The notes under the pieces: model-generated
What the model was told of the DNA's origin: nothing
Database searches by the model: none
Seen by the model: the letters and a program-made list of their open reading frames with translations, nothing else
DNA from: Hyphomicrobiales bacterium
GTDB lineage: Bacteria > Pseudomonadota > Alphaproteobacteria > Rhizobiales > Rhizobiaceae
Reading direction: 5' to 3'
Assembly: GCA_900470805.1 (NCBI GenBank)
Contig: UCCA01000037.1
Location: forward strand, 1 to 64,000
DNA: 64,000 nucleotides
Shown: positions 50,321 through 58,994 of the stretch, piece by piece
Layout: each line of letters opens with the position of its first letter
How positions within the stretch are numbered: position 1 is the stretch's first letter
Position numbers and translations under genes: made by a program

Positions 50321-51631
50321 TCAACCTGACATACGCACAGCGCCGGTATTCGTGCGTACAAGCGACATGAGCATCGGGCCAATTGCAAACTCACCACGTT
50401 CCGTTTTACGCGTCAGATTTCTTAGATAGCCGCCGGCCGAGTTTATCTGCGGTGCGCGCTGCAGGATGCACGCCATGACGGTCGCGGCATTGTCAGGGCC
50501 CATGACTGCGCAGGCGTCCTGATAGGCGGATGGCGTGACCCCCAGCATGGATCTCACGACGATCGCAGCATTCATCAGATCACGCCAGCTGTTGACCCCT
50601 CCCCCTGGACCATAGGCAGCAATCTCGGGGCATGCCTGAAGCACTAGGCCCAACGGGAACGATTTGAGGTCGGCCTTTTGCGTTTGTGGCAGTGTCGTTG
50701 ACTGAGCCGGCAGACGGTCAACCACATCGCTCATAGCTGGGAACGCGGTGAGCTCGACGGTAGGAGCGGTTTGATCCGTCGCAGATGAATTTTGGCGAGG
50801 TGTTTCGGTCTGATTTTGGGCAATCGTTCCAAGATCAAAATAAGATTCGGGATTAGAATTCTGTATGTGGCGCTCATTTTGATTGTGATTGGCGCTTAAT
50901 TTTCTCAAATTAAGCTGAATATCCAGATGCTTAAGTACTTCCAGCCGCATACGCTCGATTGAATCGCACGTGGCTTGGAGTTCGGTCACGGTAGGCGAGC
51001 GTGGAACGCCCTCGACGAGGTCACGGAAAGCGTTGTGGGTTTGCGCCCACTCGCCCGGAACCTGATCGATAATTGCGGCCTCGATCAACTTCGCGATATC
51101 TCGACGCGAAAGGCTGATGCGCTCGCGGAGCCGTTGAACATTGAGCTTCTCGGCAACGACTTCAGCTGCGAGATGTTCGATTTCATCGGCGCGCGCAAGC
51201 AGTGGTGCGAGCGAAAAGCCGAACGCCTCGCGAATGGAACCGGATCTGTCCTTGCGGGCATAGCGCTTGCCATTGGGACTGTCCTTGCGCGTGAGAAGAC
51301 CGGCCTCGACCAAGGCTGCCAGATGACGCCGAATCGTTTGCTCCGCCATTCCGTGTGACCGCAGCGATAACTGCATGTTCGACGGAAAGACGACGAGACC
51401 CGCCTCTTTCGATAATTCGTTCTGCGGGTAGAAACTCAGCAGTGCATTCAGAACAGCCAGCGCACGATCCGTGATCCCAAGCAACGGTTTGGCTTCACAC
51501 AGCGCGCGATAGAGTTTCCACTTGTCGACTACCTGCCCAGGTTTGATTTGCTGTGCGCTGACCTGATGTGCGAGCATGCCAAGCGACATCGCCCGCCGCC
51601 CAAAGGGCGTCGTTACAAATTCACCTTCCAT
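50321..51631 (-). CDS. repC: Plasmid replication initiator RepC
   Basis: The ATG at 51631 with AAGGTGAAGG upstream is chosen over a TTG 18 bp earlier because RepC proteins begin near a VTTPFGRR element. The 436-residue product has EFVTTPFGRRAMSLGML, ALAVLNALLSFYPQNEL, VVFPSNMQLSLRSHGMAEQTIRRHLAALVEAGLLTRKDSPNGKRYARKD and AFGFSLAPLLARADEIEHLA, the typical RepC N-terminal DNA-binding domain. Between about residues 255 and 320 the sequence is polar and poorly conserved, coded by AT-rich DNA that probably contains the replication origin. It is the last gene of repABC. Confidence 0.96.
   Translation of the reverse strand: MEGEFVTTPFGRRAMSLGMLAHQVSAQQIKPGQVVDKWKLYRALCEAKPLLGITDRALAVLNALLSFYPQNELSKEAGLVVFPSNMQLSLRSHGMAEQTIRRHLAALVEAGLLTRKDSPNGKRYARKDRSGSIREAFGFSLAPLLARADEIEHLAAEVVAEKLNVQRLRERISLSRRDIAKLIEAAIIDQVPGEWAQTHNAFRDLVEGVPRSPTVTELQATCDSIERMRLEVLKHLDIQLNLRKLSANHNQNERHIQNSNPESYFDLGTIAQNQTETPRQNSSATDQTAPTVELTAFPAMSDVVDRLPAQSTTLPQTQKADLKSFPLGLVLQACPEIAAYGPGGGVNSWRDLMNAAIVVRSMLGVTPSAYQDACAVMGPDNAATVMACILQRAPQINSAGGYLRNLTRKTERGEFAIGPMLMSLVRTNTGAVRMSG
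50894..50915. repeat. AT-rich perfect inverted repeat inside repC (candidate origin element)
   Basis: Nine-bp arms GCTTAATTT / AAATTAAGC with a TCTC loop lie in an AT-rich stretch (about 50830-50945) of the otherwise GC-rich repC gene. In characterised repABC plasmids the origin lies within repC in such a region. This position is the best candidate here. Confidence 0.6.
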
Positions 51632-51724
51632 AACCTTCACCTTTTTCAAGGCAAAAGAAATCCGTCCACCAAAACGGTGCCAAAGACGCTTGACAGTGAT
51701 TCGAGGAAGTGCGATTCTCTAGCT

Positions 51725-51766
51725 GCTAAACCAATGAGAAGAGCTTCCGCGACGGCAACGTTCGGG
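51725..51766 (+). ncRNA. incA: Antisense counter-transcribed RNA (incA-type) between repB and repC
   Basis: On the strand opposite repABC a TTGACA -35 box (51690-51695) is followed after 17 bp by GATTCT (51713-51718), a weak -10 with the key A and T. About 40 nt later a hairpin (AGCTTCC at 51732-51738 with GGGGGCT at 51754-51760, two G-U pairs) runs into six T. Position and size match the ctRNA that controls RepC synthesis in this plasmid family. The exact 5' end is inferred. Confidence 0.75.
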
Positions 51767-51786
51767 GGCTTTTTTCTTTTGCGGCT

Positions 51787-52791
51787 CTATCCTTTGCTTC
51801 TGTTGTCTACGGATTGCAGGAATTCGCCGTGCAGCGTCTCCATGCGATCATTGAGGAAATCGACGAAACTGGTGGGCACAGCTTTGGTAAAGCTGATGCG
51901 CGGACCAGATTTCGGATAACTGACAGTCGCCAGCAGGAAGCCGTTTGCACGGATTTCCGATGTTGGCGTGACTTCGGCAGCGACAGGCTTTGGTGCTTCC
52001 GTCTTCAAGGCAGCAAGCGCCACTGCGAAGCGATCGGCATCCGATCCCCGTCTGACCTCGGCAAGTGCTTCTTGCACACACTCGGTGGCGTCAGGACGGG
52101 CGAGGAATATATCGACAAACTCGATCCACCGACGGCGGCCGACATCCGGTGCTGAACCGATGACAAGCATCGTTGTGCGCGGAATTGCCGAAGCGATCCG
52201 CAACATTTCCGAGATGTGCGACTTGCCGGTTGCGAGCGAGGCGGAGATTACGTCGCGCTTATAGCCAGCCTGTTCCTGCGATAGCGCGAAGGCACATTTT
52301 TCGATGAAGGACAGATCGTTCCGGTTGGCGTTCTCTTCGCCCTGGAAGACGATCGCCTGCTCGTCATCAAGTTCACGGACGATGGCGCGGAACTTCAATC
52401 CAAGCTTCTTGGCAGCTGCCAGTCTCCGGCGACCGAAAACGATCTGGTAGGGCTTTGGACCGCCCTTGTGAGGACGGATGAGGCCAGGAACGATCTGGCC
52501 GCGCTCGCTGATGGATGCGGCGATGTCCTCGATGGCACTGTCGTCATAAGCACCGTCGAAGCGGTCCGGTATTGTTGATGGTGCAACATCATCCGGATCG
52601 ACATCGACAATGTGATCGCCGTCCTTGAGGAGGCGATCGAGAACTTCGCCCTTCTCCTGAATCTGGCGCACGCCGGCAGCCACCTTCAGAAGATGCGGAG
52701 ATGTGGTCTTGGCCTGCGGCGGTGTTGCAGCCGGCTGGTCAAGCTGGCCCAGCACATTGGCAAACATGCCTCGAGAGTCTTTCCGGCTCAT
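51787..52791 (-). CDS. repB: Plasmid partition protein RepB (ParB-like)
   Basis: The 334-residue ParB homologue has the N-terminal MSRKDSRGMFANVLGQ. The ParB/Srx-like segment SAIEDIAASISERGQIVPGLIRPHKGGPKPYQIVFGRRRLAAAKKLG (about residues 84-130) includes the GRRR motif, and a helix-turn-helix region follows near SFIEKCAFALSQEQAGYKRDVISASLATGKSHISEML. It overlaps repA by 4 bp. It should bind the two parS sites upstream of repA and load RepA for segregation. Confidence 0.96.
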   Translation of the reverse strand: MSRKDSRGMFANVLGQLDQPAATPPQAKTTSPHLLKVAAGVRQIQEKGEVLDRLLKDGDHIVDVDPDDVAPSTIPDRFDGAYDDSAIEDIAASISERGQIVPGLIRPHKGGPKPYQIVFGRRRLAAAKKLGLKFRAIVRELDDEQAIVFQGEENANRNDLSFIEKCAFALSQEQAGYKRDVISASLATGKSHISEMLRIASAIPRTTMLVIGSAPDVGRRRWIEFVDIFLARPDATECVQEALAEVRRGSDADRFAVALAALKTEAPKPVAAEVTPTSEIRANGFLLATVSYPKSGPRISFTKAVPTSFVDFLNDRMETLHGEFLQSVDNRSKG

Positions 52792-53966
52792 TCACGCCCC
52801 CATGCATTCCAGAGTAGCTTTTCGATCTCCGCATTCGATGCGTTGATCGATTCCATGGCGCGATCATAGGTCTTCGGTGCTGAAAACCGCGAACGCTGCA
52901 CTTCGTACAGGCTCTGCTTCCATGTCAGCGCATCTGCAACGGCCGTCGACTTGGTCACCATGTTCAACAGCAGATCGTCGCCGAAAACCTGACGCATGAG
53001 CGCAGTCATGTTGGCCTGCGGATGATCGTTCGCCTCGAACTTTGTCACCAGGAACTTTGCAAAGTCCCATTGTGCCGAAGCACCCATGTCGCTGAGGATC
53101 TGCATGTAGGAGGATGCAAGCTCGAGGAACTTTCCGGTGGAATCGACATCAAGCATATGCGCCGGCACCGGGATGATAACGGCAGTCGCTGCGGTCAGCG
53201 AAGAGAGCGTCAGAAAGTTCAGCGAAGGCGCCGAATCCATCAGGATCACGTCATAGTCGCCCGAGACCTGTTCAAGTGCCTGCGATACGCGAAGGAGGAA
53301 GCTGGTGCCTCCATTCTTGCGCATCTCGAGCGCGACGGCGGTTTCGAATTCAGTCAGATCGAGACCAGCGCAGATGACGTCGAAGCCCGCGATGTGCGTC
53401 TGGTGGATGAGCGAGCGGGTGGGCTTCGGGTCGTCGAAGCGGATAGCCGCATACAAGGTTTCGTCTTCGCGCGGGTTGAAGTGGGGTAGATTGCCATGAA
53501 GACTTGTCAGCGATGCCTGTGGATCGAGATCGACCGCCAGCACGCGGTAGCCCTTGAGGGCAAGATAGTGACCGAGGTGAATCGTCGTCGAGGTCTTGCT
53601 AGAGCCGCCTTTGAAATTAGTGACCGCCAGGATCTGGCATTCCTCACTTTCAGCGCGTCGTGGGTTCATCCATTTCTTGCGGCCTTTTTCGGCGAGCGTC
53701 ATGCGAAGTTCAAGAATCTGTTCTAGGGAATACATCCGGCGGCCGTTCGATGAGGTCTCCGGTGCAGGACCTTTCTCTTTGACGACGATCTGGCGGATAT
53801 AAGCCTCGGAGACGTCGAGCAGCGATGCGACTTCTGATGACGTGAACTTCCGCATTTCCCTGCGGGCGTCCGGTGGATATTGTGCCATCGATAGATTTTG
53901 CAATGCGAGTTCCAGCTTGCTGGAGAAGCTCTGCATGAAGTCGAGGCTGCTTAGGTGCCGGTTCAC
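52788..53966 (-). CDS. repA: Plasmid partition ATPase RepA (ParA-like)
   Basis: The 392-residue protein has an N-terminal helix-turn-helix (FTSSEVASLLDVSEAYIRQIVVKEKG, about residues 41-66). The ParA ATPase core follows, with the deviant Walker A FKGGSSKTSTT (Lys119, Lys124), a second motif VLAVDLDPQASLTSLHG and the Walker B region YDVILMDSAPSLNFLTLSSL. RepA also represses its own operon, helped by RepB. It is the first gene of the operon and lies next to a tandem GTTAACC repeat and the parS pair. Confidence 0.97.
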   Translation of the reverse strand: MNRHLSSLDFMQSFSSKLELALQNLSMAQYPPDARREMRKFTSSEVASLLDVSEAYIRQIVVKEKGPAPETSSNGRRMYSLEQILELRMTLAEKGRKKWMNPRRAESEECQILAVTNFKGGSSKTSTTIHLGHYLALKGYRVLAVDLDPQASLTSLHGNLPHFNPREDETLYAAIRFDDPKPTRSLIHQTHIAGFDVICAGLDLTEFETAVALEMRKNGGTSFLLRVSQALEQVSGDYDVILMDSAPSLNFLTLSSLTAATAVIIPVPAHMLDVDSTGKFLELASSYMQILSDMGASAQWDFAKFLVTKFEANDHPQANMTALMRQVFGDDLLLNMVTKSTAVADALTWKQSLYEVQRSRFSAPKTYDRAMESINASNAEIEKLLWNAWGRE

Positions 53967-54010
53967 GATTCTATCCTCAATTCGGGTTCATTATTCTAAG
54001 CGCCGGGATG

Positions 54011-54028
54011 GTTAACCCTGAGTTAACC
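54011..54028. promoter_or_regulatory. Tandem GTTAACC repeats just upstream of repA
   Basis: GTTAACC occurs at 54011-54017 and again at 54022-54028, 11 bp apart and 45-62 bp before the repA start. Because GTTAAC is self-complementary, the pair can also be read as an inverted repeat. It may be the RepA/RepB operator of the operon. Confidence 0.5.
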
Positions 54029-54116
54029 GGCCTGTTGTTTCGCCAAAAAACGATAATTCGCCCTTTTTGCGTAGTTGAAGAAGTAGCTTGATTCGCGAGT
54101 CGCTGCAAATTGGCTT

Positions 54117-54132
54117 GTTCCCCGCGGGGAAC
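54117..54132. promoter_or_regulatory. parS centromere site 1
   Basis: GTTCCCCGCGGGGAAC is a perfect 16-bp palindrome fitting the repABC parS pattern GTTN4GCN4AAC. It lies 151 bp upstream of the repA start. Confidence 0.92.
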
Positions 54133-54171
54133 TGCGATTTTGAGGCTGACCAAGGCTGCGACCGGTGATCC

Positions 54172-54187
54172 GTTCCCCGCGGGGAAC
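54172..54187. promoter_or_regulatory. parS centromere site 2
   Basis: A second identical copy of the 16-bp palindrome starts 55 bp after the first, about five helical turns away, so both sites face the same side of the DNA. Confidence 0.92.
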
Positions 54188-55035
54188 GTCTTTGAGTGAG
54201 ACCGCTCGGATCACGAGATCGCGCCCTGCGCATGTCGCTGCCGCAGTGGGCGCAGGCACGCTAGCACGAGCCCGATCGTTTGTCGTTCGTTTTGGACTGC
54301 CCTAGCCCGTCGCGGCAGCGTTGCGTTCGTCGGGACCGACTATCTTGGTTAGGGACGCGATGGAATTGCCGAAGCCGAGCCGACAGATGCCTCAACGATA
54401 ATCACCTGCGTCAGCCCCGCGGCTTTCGAAATTCGGCCGCAGGCATCGCTTATCGACATCCTTGATAGCTGTAGCCAGAGCGCGGGATCCGCTCTGGGGC
54501 ACCTCTTAGTTGCCGACGAAGAAGAATATAGCGGGTAGGCGGCGCGGGAGGTGGTGGAAACCGCACCGGTTCAATGGCAACTCCCGCGCCAGATTATCGT
54601 AGCCATCCTGCCAGCTGTTCCTCATGACGATGCGTGATCGTTGTTCAACTCTTGGAATCCTTGCACTCGGTCACAGCCATTCAACACAGTGCCGGCCGAA
54701 TCCCTTCGGCAATCCAAAGGTGTCGCGTCCCCGATATGAATATCGGTGTGCTCGGTTCTCGCAACCATCAGGGAAATCTTCGACGTCGCGGTGATCGGGC
54801 TCAGTCGCCCCTCGCCTGCTCCTCTCGCTGTCTCTCCGACTTCACCGCCTCAAACCAAATTGATCCTTGTGCCAGAGTTCAGCCGCTCCCGTTTTTCCGG
54901 GAACCAAGAGTGTCGGTCGGTTTCACGAGGTGCTGCGAAAGAACGCGGCAATGCGACACGTTATCGATCGGCGTACAGCTGGCGCTCCTAGACGCTAACA
55001 GGTTGCAGCGATCAGGAGCTCATTCCGCACTGTCG
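54188..55035. other. Region between parS and the integrase gene: no intact gene
   Basis: No accepted coding gene lies here. Short frames appear on both strands. One frame near 54360-54540 reads IAEAEPTDASTIITCVSPAA and onward to LGHLLVADEEEYSG, which looks protein-like but has no recognisable family and no start. The region is probably decayed mobile DNA next to the truncated integrase. Confidence 0.4.
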
Positions 55036-56154
55036 CTACCGCCTGGGGGGCTCGCTGCGGGTTCTCGGGCCTTTGGTTGCTTGCCTCGGTCCCCGGTTGA
55101 CGATGCTCACGGCTGCCCCTGACGTTGCGATTTCGAGGAGGTAGCCGAAGCGAAAGCCATGTGACGAAATATGTTGCGGATCGAGGCCGGCTTTTTCGGC
55201 GCGGGCTTTGACGATCAGGTTGACCGATTGCGGGGTGAGCGCACGCCGTGAGACATTGCCCCACTGATCGACTTTTCGAAACAGCGGCCCACTGACGATC
55301 CCGGCCTCCCCGGTCCAATTCAACAGTGCCTGAGCCGGTTTGCCTGTGACAACCACTGTCTGCCGTTTCTCCGCACTGCCAGTTCTCACAGTCAGGCGAG
55401 GGCGCCGCTTTGCCACTGCGGCGGTCCGGGTTGTGTCGATCAGAAGGTCGTCTACGCGTAGCGCGGCAAGCTCGGCGCGACCCCTGCCACCCACTGCGGC
55501 GGCAAGCGAGAGCAGTGCTCTGTCGCGGAGATCTACGAGATCGCCCTTGGTGCAGGTCTTCAGCAAGCGCTTCAGTATTTCCGGTGTGATCGCGGTGGCA
55601 CTCATCTTGAGTTGCGATTTGTCGGCTGGCGCAATGGCGAGCTTGAGCTTGCCTTTCACCGCCGCACCGTCGAAGGCGCCGGAAAGTCCGCGGCACTTTG
55701 TGATCAACGACCAGCTTGCCAGACGCCGGCGCACGGTTCCGGGTGCGTGCTGAGCGGCGCCCTTGATCAGCTTTTTCCCACGCAGTTGTTCCTCGACATA
55801 TACCGGCATCGCCTCACGGGCTCCGGCGGTATCTGACGATGGCTGCCGCAGATGATGGGAGACAAAGGTCAGCAGCAGATCTTGCGGCGCAGGCCAAGGC
55901 AGGGGCGCGTCTGTCGTCGCACGGCACCACGCTTGGATATAAGCAAGATCCGCTGCCACTGCGCGTAAGGTGTTTGGCTTTCCACCCTCGTCGGATAGCT
56001 TTCGCAATATCGCCGCGTCTTCGTCGCTGAGTAGCAAAGCGAGCTGATCGCGGCGCTGGAATGGAAAAATGGCGTCGAGCGCATCCAGTTTTTCGGCACG
56101 AAGCAACGCCTTTTCATCCAATCCTGTGATGGCTTCTAGCGGCGATTTTCTCAT
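55036..56154 (-). CDS. Tyrosine recombinase, C-terminally truncated (probably inactive)
   Basis: The ATG at 56154 gives 372 residues. The N-terminal SAM-like domain (LRAVAADLAYIQAWCRATTDAPLPWP) and the catalytic domain are recognisable: DLRDRALLSLAAAVGGRGRAELAAL holds a catalytic Arg in an altered context, and ISSHGFRFGYLLEIATSG holds the HxxR pair. After ATSGAAV the sequence departs from the family and ends, so the second conserved His and the nucleophile Tyr are missing. It is probably a broken plasmid integrase. It could still bind DNA. Confidence 0.7.
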   Translation of the reverse strand: MRKSPLEAITGLDEKALLRAEKLDALDAIFPFQRRDQLALLLSDEDAAILRKLSDEGGKPNTLRAVAADLAYIQAWCRATTDAPLPWPAPQDLLLTFVSHHLRQPSSDTAGAREAMPVYVEEQLRGKKLIKGAAQHAPGTVRRRLASWSLITKCRGLSGAFDGAAVKGKLKLAIAPADKSQLKMSATAITPEILKRLLKTCTKGDLVDLRDRALLSLAAAVGGRGRAELAALRVDDLLIDTTRTAAVAKRRPRLTVRTGSAEKRQTVVVTGKPAQALLNWTGEAGIVSGPLFRKVDQWGNVSRRALTPQSVNLIVKARAEKAGLDPQHISSHGFRFGYLLEIATSGAAVSIVNRGPRQATKGPRTRSEPPRR

Positions 56155-56304
56155 TTTGTCTGGTCTTCCGGCGTGTGCACAAGCCCGGTTTATCGATTCT
56201 GCGACTCGACATCTATAACTATCGATAATCACAGGAAATCCACGTCAAAAATAGGAAATATGGGCTGCGGAAGAGAAGTGCTGATTAACTTCTTCAAGCG
56301 GATA

Positions 56305-56327
56305 ATATCATTTTTTTACAATGATAT
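56305..56327. repeat. Perfect inverted repeat in an AT-rich gap
   Basis: Eight-bp arms ATATCATT / AATGATAT with a 7-nt loop (TTTTTAC) lie in a low-GC stretch (about 56240-56400). The gap 56155-56603 separates the integrase from the mutase gene and has no coding capacity. The repeat may be a regulator or integrase-related site; function is unknown. Confidence 0.45.
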
Positions 56328-56603
56328 ATGGAAGCTGATTATTCTATAAATCTGACTGTATCCGAGCCTTTTGCGCTTGCAAAAAACATAACAATCTTTG
56401 GGCGGAACCGCAACACCCGCCGAGGCTCGTTCGCGCGCACACGGCAATCTTGATGTTCTCGTGGGAGCGCGCGCTTCGCTCCGAATGTCAAATGTCGGCG
56501 CGAGGCGGTTACGCTATCGCCAAGATTTTCTGATGAGCCTCTCTCGCATCCGATGCCGTTAAGGTGCTAGCGTCCGACAAAAGAAGAATGCGGGAGCGAT
56601 GTG

Positions 56604-58742
56604 ATGACAAGGAAGACGTTGGCGGAATGGCGGGCGCTGGCCGAGAAGGAACTGAAGGCCTCTCCTGAAACGCTGATCTGGAAAACGCCCGAGGGCATCG
56701 ACGTTAAACCGCTCTACACCGAGAGCGATCTTGAGACCACAGAGCATCTGGGATCATTGCCGGGCTTTGCGCCGTTCACCCGCGGTCCACGCGCAACCAT
56801 GTATGCCGGGCGAGCCTGGACCATCCGGCAATATGCCGGCTTCTCGACGGCAGAGGCATCCAACGCTTTCTACCGCAAGGCGCTCGCCGCGGGGCAGCAG
56901 GGGGTCTCCGTCGCCTTCGATCTCGCCACCCATCGCGGTTACGACAGCGATCATCCGCGCGTGGTCGGCGATGTCGGCAAGGCAGGCGTGGCGATCGACA
57001 GTGTCGAAGACATGAAGATCCTGTTCGAGGGCATTCCGTTGGACAAGGTCTCTGTCTCCATGACCATGAACGGCGCGGTCATCCCGATTCTTGCAAGCTT
57101 CATCGTCGCCGGCGAGGAGCAGGGTGTGTCGCGCGCGGCGCTTTCCGGCACCATCCAGAACGACATTCTCAAGGAGTTCATGGTCCGCAACACCTATATC
57201 TACCCGCCCGAGGCGTCGATGCGGATCGTTGCAGATATCATCCAGTATACTGCCCGCGAAATGCCGAAGTTCAATTCCATTTCCATTTCCGGCTATCACA
57301 TGCAGGAGGCGGGAGCGACGCTGGTGCAGGAACTGGCGTTCACGCTGGCCGACGGTCGCGAATATGTCAGGGCGGCGCTTGGCAAGGGACTGGATGTCGA
57401 CGACTTTGCCGGACGCCTGTCCTTCTTCTTCGCGATCGGCATGAACTTCTTCATGGAGGCCGCCAAGCTGCGGGCGGCCCGGCTGCTGTGGACGCGTATC
57501 ATGCAGGAGTTCCAGCCGCAGAAACCCCAGTCGCTGATGCTGCGCACGCACTGCCAGACATCAGGCGTATCGCTGCAGGAGCAGGATCCCTACAACAATA
57601 TCATCCGCACTGCGTTCGAAGCGATGTCGGCCGTGCTCGGCGGAACGCAATCGCTTCATACCAATTCCTTTGACGAGGCGATCGCCCTGCCGACCGAGTT
57701 TTCCTCGCGCATTGCCCGAAACACCCAATTGATCCTGCAGCACGAGACCGGCGTCACCAACGTCGTCGATCCGCTGGCGGGTTCCTATTATGTCGAGAGC
57801 CTGACGCAGGAGCTTGCCGACAAGGCCTGGGCGCTGATCGAGGAGATCGAGACGCTGGGCGGCATGACCAGAGCCGTGAACGACGGATTGCCGAAGCGGC
57901 TTATCGAGGAGGCGGCAACACGACGGCAGGCGGCCGTGGACAAGGGCGACGAAGTCATCGTCGGCGTCAATAGATACAGGCTGGAAAACGAAGAGCCTAT
58001 CGACATCCTGGAGATCGACAACAGCGCGGTCCGCAGCGCGCAGGTCACGCGCCTGGCGGAAACCAGGCGCCGGCGTGATAGCGCGGACGTCGACGCGGCC
58101 CTTGCTCGCCTGACCAAGGTGGCCAAGACGGGCGAGGGTAACCTGCTTGCCGCGGCTGTGGATGCCGCGCGCGCGCGCGCCACCGTCGGCGAGATTTCGG
58201 ATGCGATGCGATCGGTCTTCGGCGACCACGCGGCTACACCCGAGGTGATCAAGGACGTCTATGGCGAGGCCTATCGCGACGAGCCGGAGCTTGCTGCTCT
58301 GCGCACGCGGATGAGCGGGATTTCGGCCACGCTCGGCCGGACGCCAAAGATCATGGTCGCGAAACTCGGCCAGGACGGCCATGATCGCGGCGCCAAGGTG
58401 ATCTCGTCGGCATTCGGCGATATCGGGTTCGACGTGCTGGCCGGCCCACTCTTTCAGACGCCAGAGGAGGCTGCCGCGCTCGCCGTTGCCAACAGGGTTC
58501 ATGTGATCGGTCTATCGTCGCTCGCTGCCGGTCATAAAACATTGGCGCCGCAGTTGGTCGAGGCACTCAAGGCGAATGGCGCACAGGACATCATTGTCAT
58601 CGTCGGCGGGGTCATTCCGCGGCAGGATTACAGCTTCCTGATGGAGCACGGCGTGGCTGCCGTTTTCGGCCCGGGCACGAATGTTGTCGATGCCGCGAAT
58701 TCGGTACTTGACCTCATCGAGGGAAAACGGCGAAATCACTAG
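56604..58742 (+). CDS. Methylmalonyl-CoA mutase (large, single-chain)
   Basis: The ATG at 56604, with GGGAG 7 nt upstream, gives 712 residues; a GTG sits one codon earlier. The substrate-binding domain shows RATMYAGRAWTIRQYAGFSTAEASNAFYRKALAAGQQGVSVAFDLATHRGYDSDHPRVVGDVGKAG, and SGTIQNDILKEFMVRNTYIYPPE follows. The C-terminal cobalamin domain has DGHDRGAKVI with the cobalt-ligand His593. The enzyme converts methylmalonyl-CoA to succinyl-CoA, needed for propionate, odd-chain and branched amino-acid carbon and the ethylmalonyl pathway. No MeaB or epimerase gene is adjacent. Confidence 0.96.
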   Translation: MTRKTLAEWRALAEKELKASPETLIWKTPEGIDVKPLYTESDLETTEHLGSLPGFAPFTRGPRATMYAGRAWTIRQYAGFSTAEASNAFYRKALAAGQQGVSVAFDLATHRGYDSDHPRVVGDVGKAGVAIDSVEDMKILFEGIPLDKVSVSMTMNGAVIPILASFIVAGEEQGVSRAALSGTIQNDILKEFMVRNTYIYPPEASMRIVADIIQYTAREMPKFNSISISGYHMQEAGATLVQELAFTLADGREYVRAALGKGLDVDDFAGRLSFFFAIGMNFFMEAAKLRAARLLWTRIMQEFQPQKPQSLMLRTHCQTSGVSLQEQDPYNNIIRTAFEAMSAVLGGTQSLHTNSFDEAIALPTEFSSRIARNTQLILQHETGVTNVVDPLAGSYYVESLTQELADKAWALIEEIETLGGMTRAVNDGLPKRLIEEAATRRQAAVDKGDEVIVGVNRYRLENEEPIDILEIDNSAVRSAQVTRLAETRRRRDSADVDAALARLTKVAKTGEGNLLAAAVDAARARATVGEISDAMRSVFGDHAATPEVIKDVYGEAYRDEPELAALRTRMSGISATLGRTPKIMVAKLGQDGHDRGAKVISSAFGDIGFDVLAGPLFQTPEEAAALAVANRVHVIGLSSLAAGHKTLAPQLVEALKANGAQDIIVIVGGVIPRQDYSFLMEHGVAAVFGPGTNVVDAANSVLDLIEGKRRNH

Positions 58743-58836
58743 ACATATCTGGTTATATCCAGTTGACTGATGGCACGTGATTGTCGTCTTATAAGTGTCA
58801 TGGATCAGCCAATTTCCAGACGCCGACGCGGCTGAT

Positions 58837-58850
58837 GGCAAGCGCTTGCC
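58837..58850. promoter_or_regulatory. Perfect LacI-family palindrome upstream of the oxidoreductase-importer operon
   Basis: GGCAAGCGCTTGCC is a 14-bp perfect palindrome with the central CG-step context of LacI/GalR operators. It lies 145 bp before the oxidoreductase ATG. No matching LacI gene is beside it in the window; the nearest, at 37343, has different local palindromes. Confidence 0.6.
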
Positions 58851-58994
58851 CGATGAAAATCAAAAGGCCGTAAAAATGCGCGGTTATGAAAATTAATTTC
58901 ACGGTTTCAACTTTTTCCGTGATTCGTGTTGACGAGATCGAATTTTTGTCTCAACTTGACGAAAATAAATTACGTAAATGGGAACGAGAATAGC

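Noticed and set aside
54634..55122. Plus-strand frame of 162 codons between parS and the integrase
   Set aside because: No ribosome site, skewed composition and overlap with the integrase end make it unlikely to be a gene.
56404..56432. Possible extracytoplasmic-stress promoter (GGAAC ... CGTT) before the mutase gene
   Set aside because: The spacer is 19 bp, longer than the 16-17 bp expected, so the match is not convincing.
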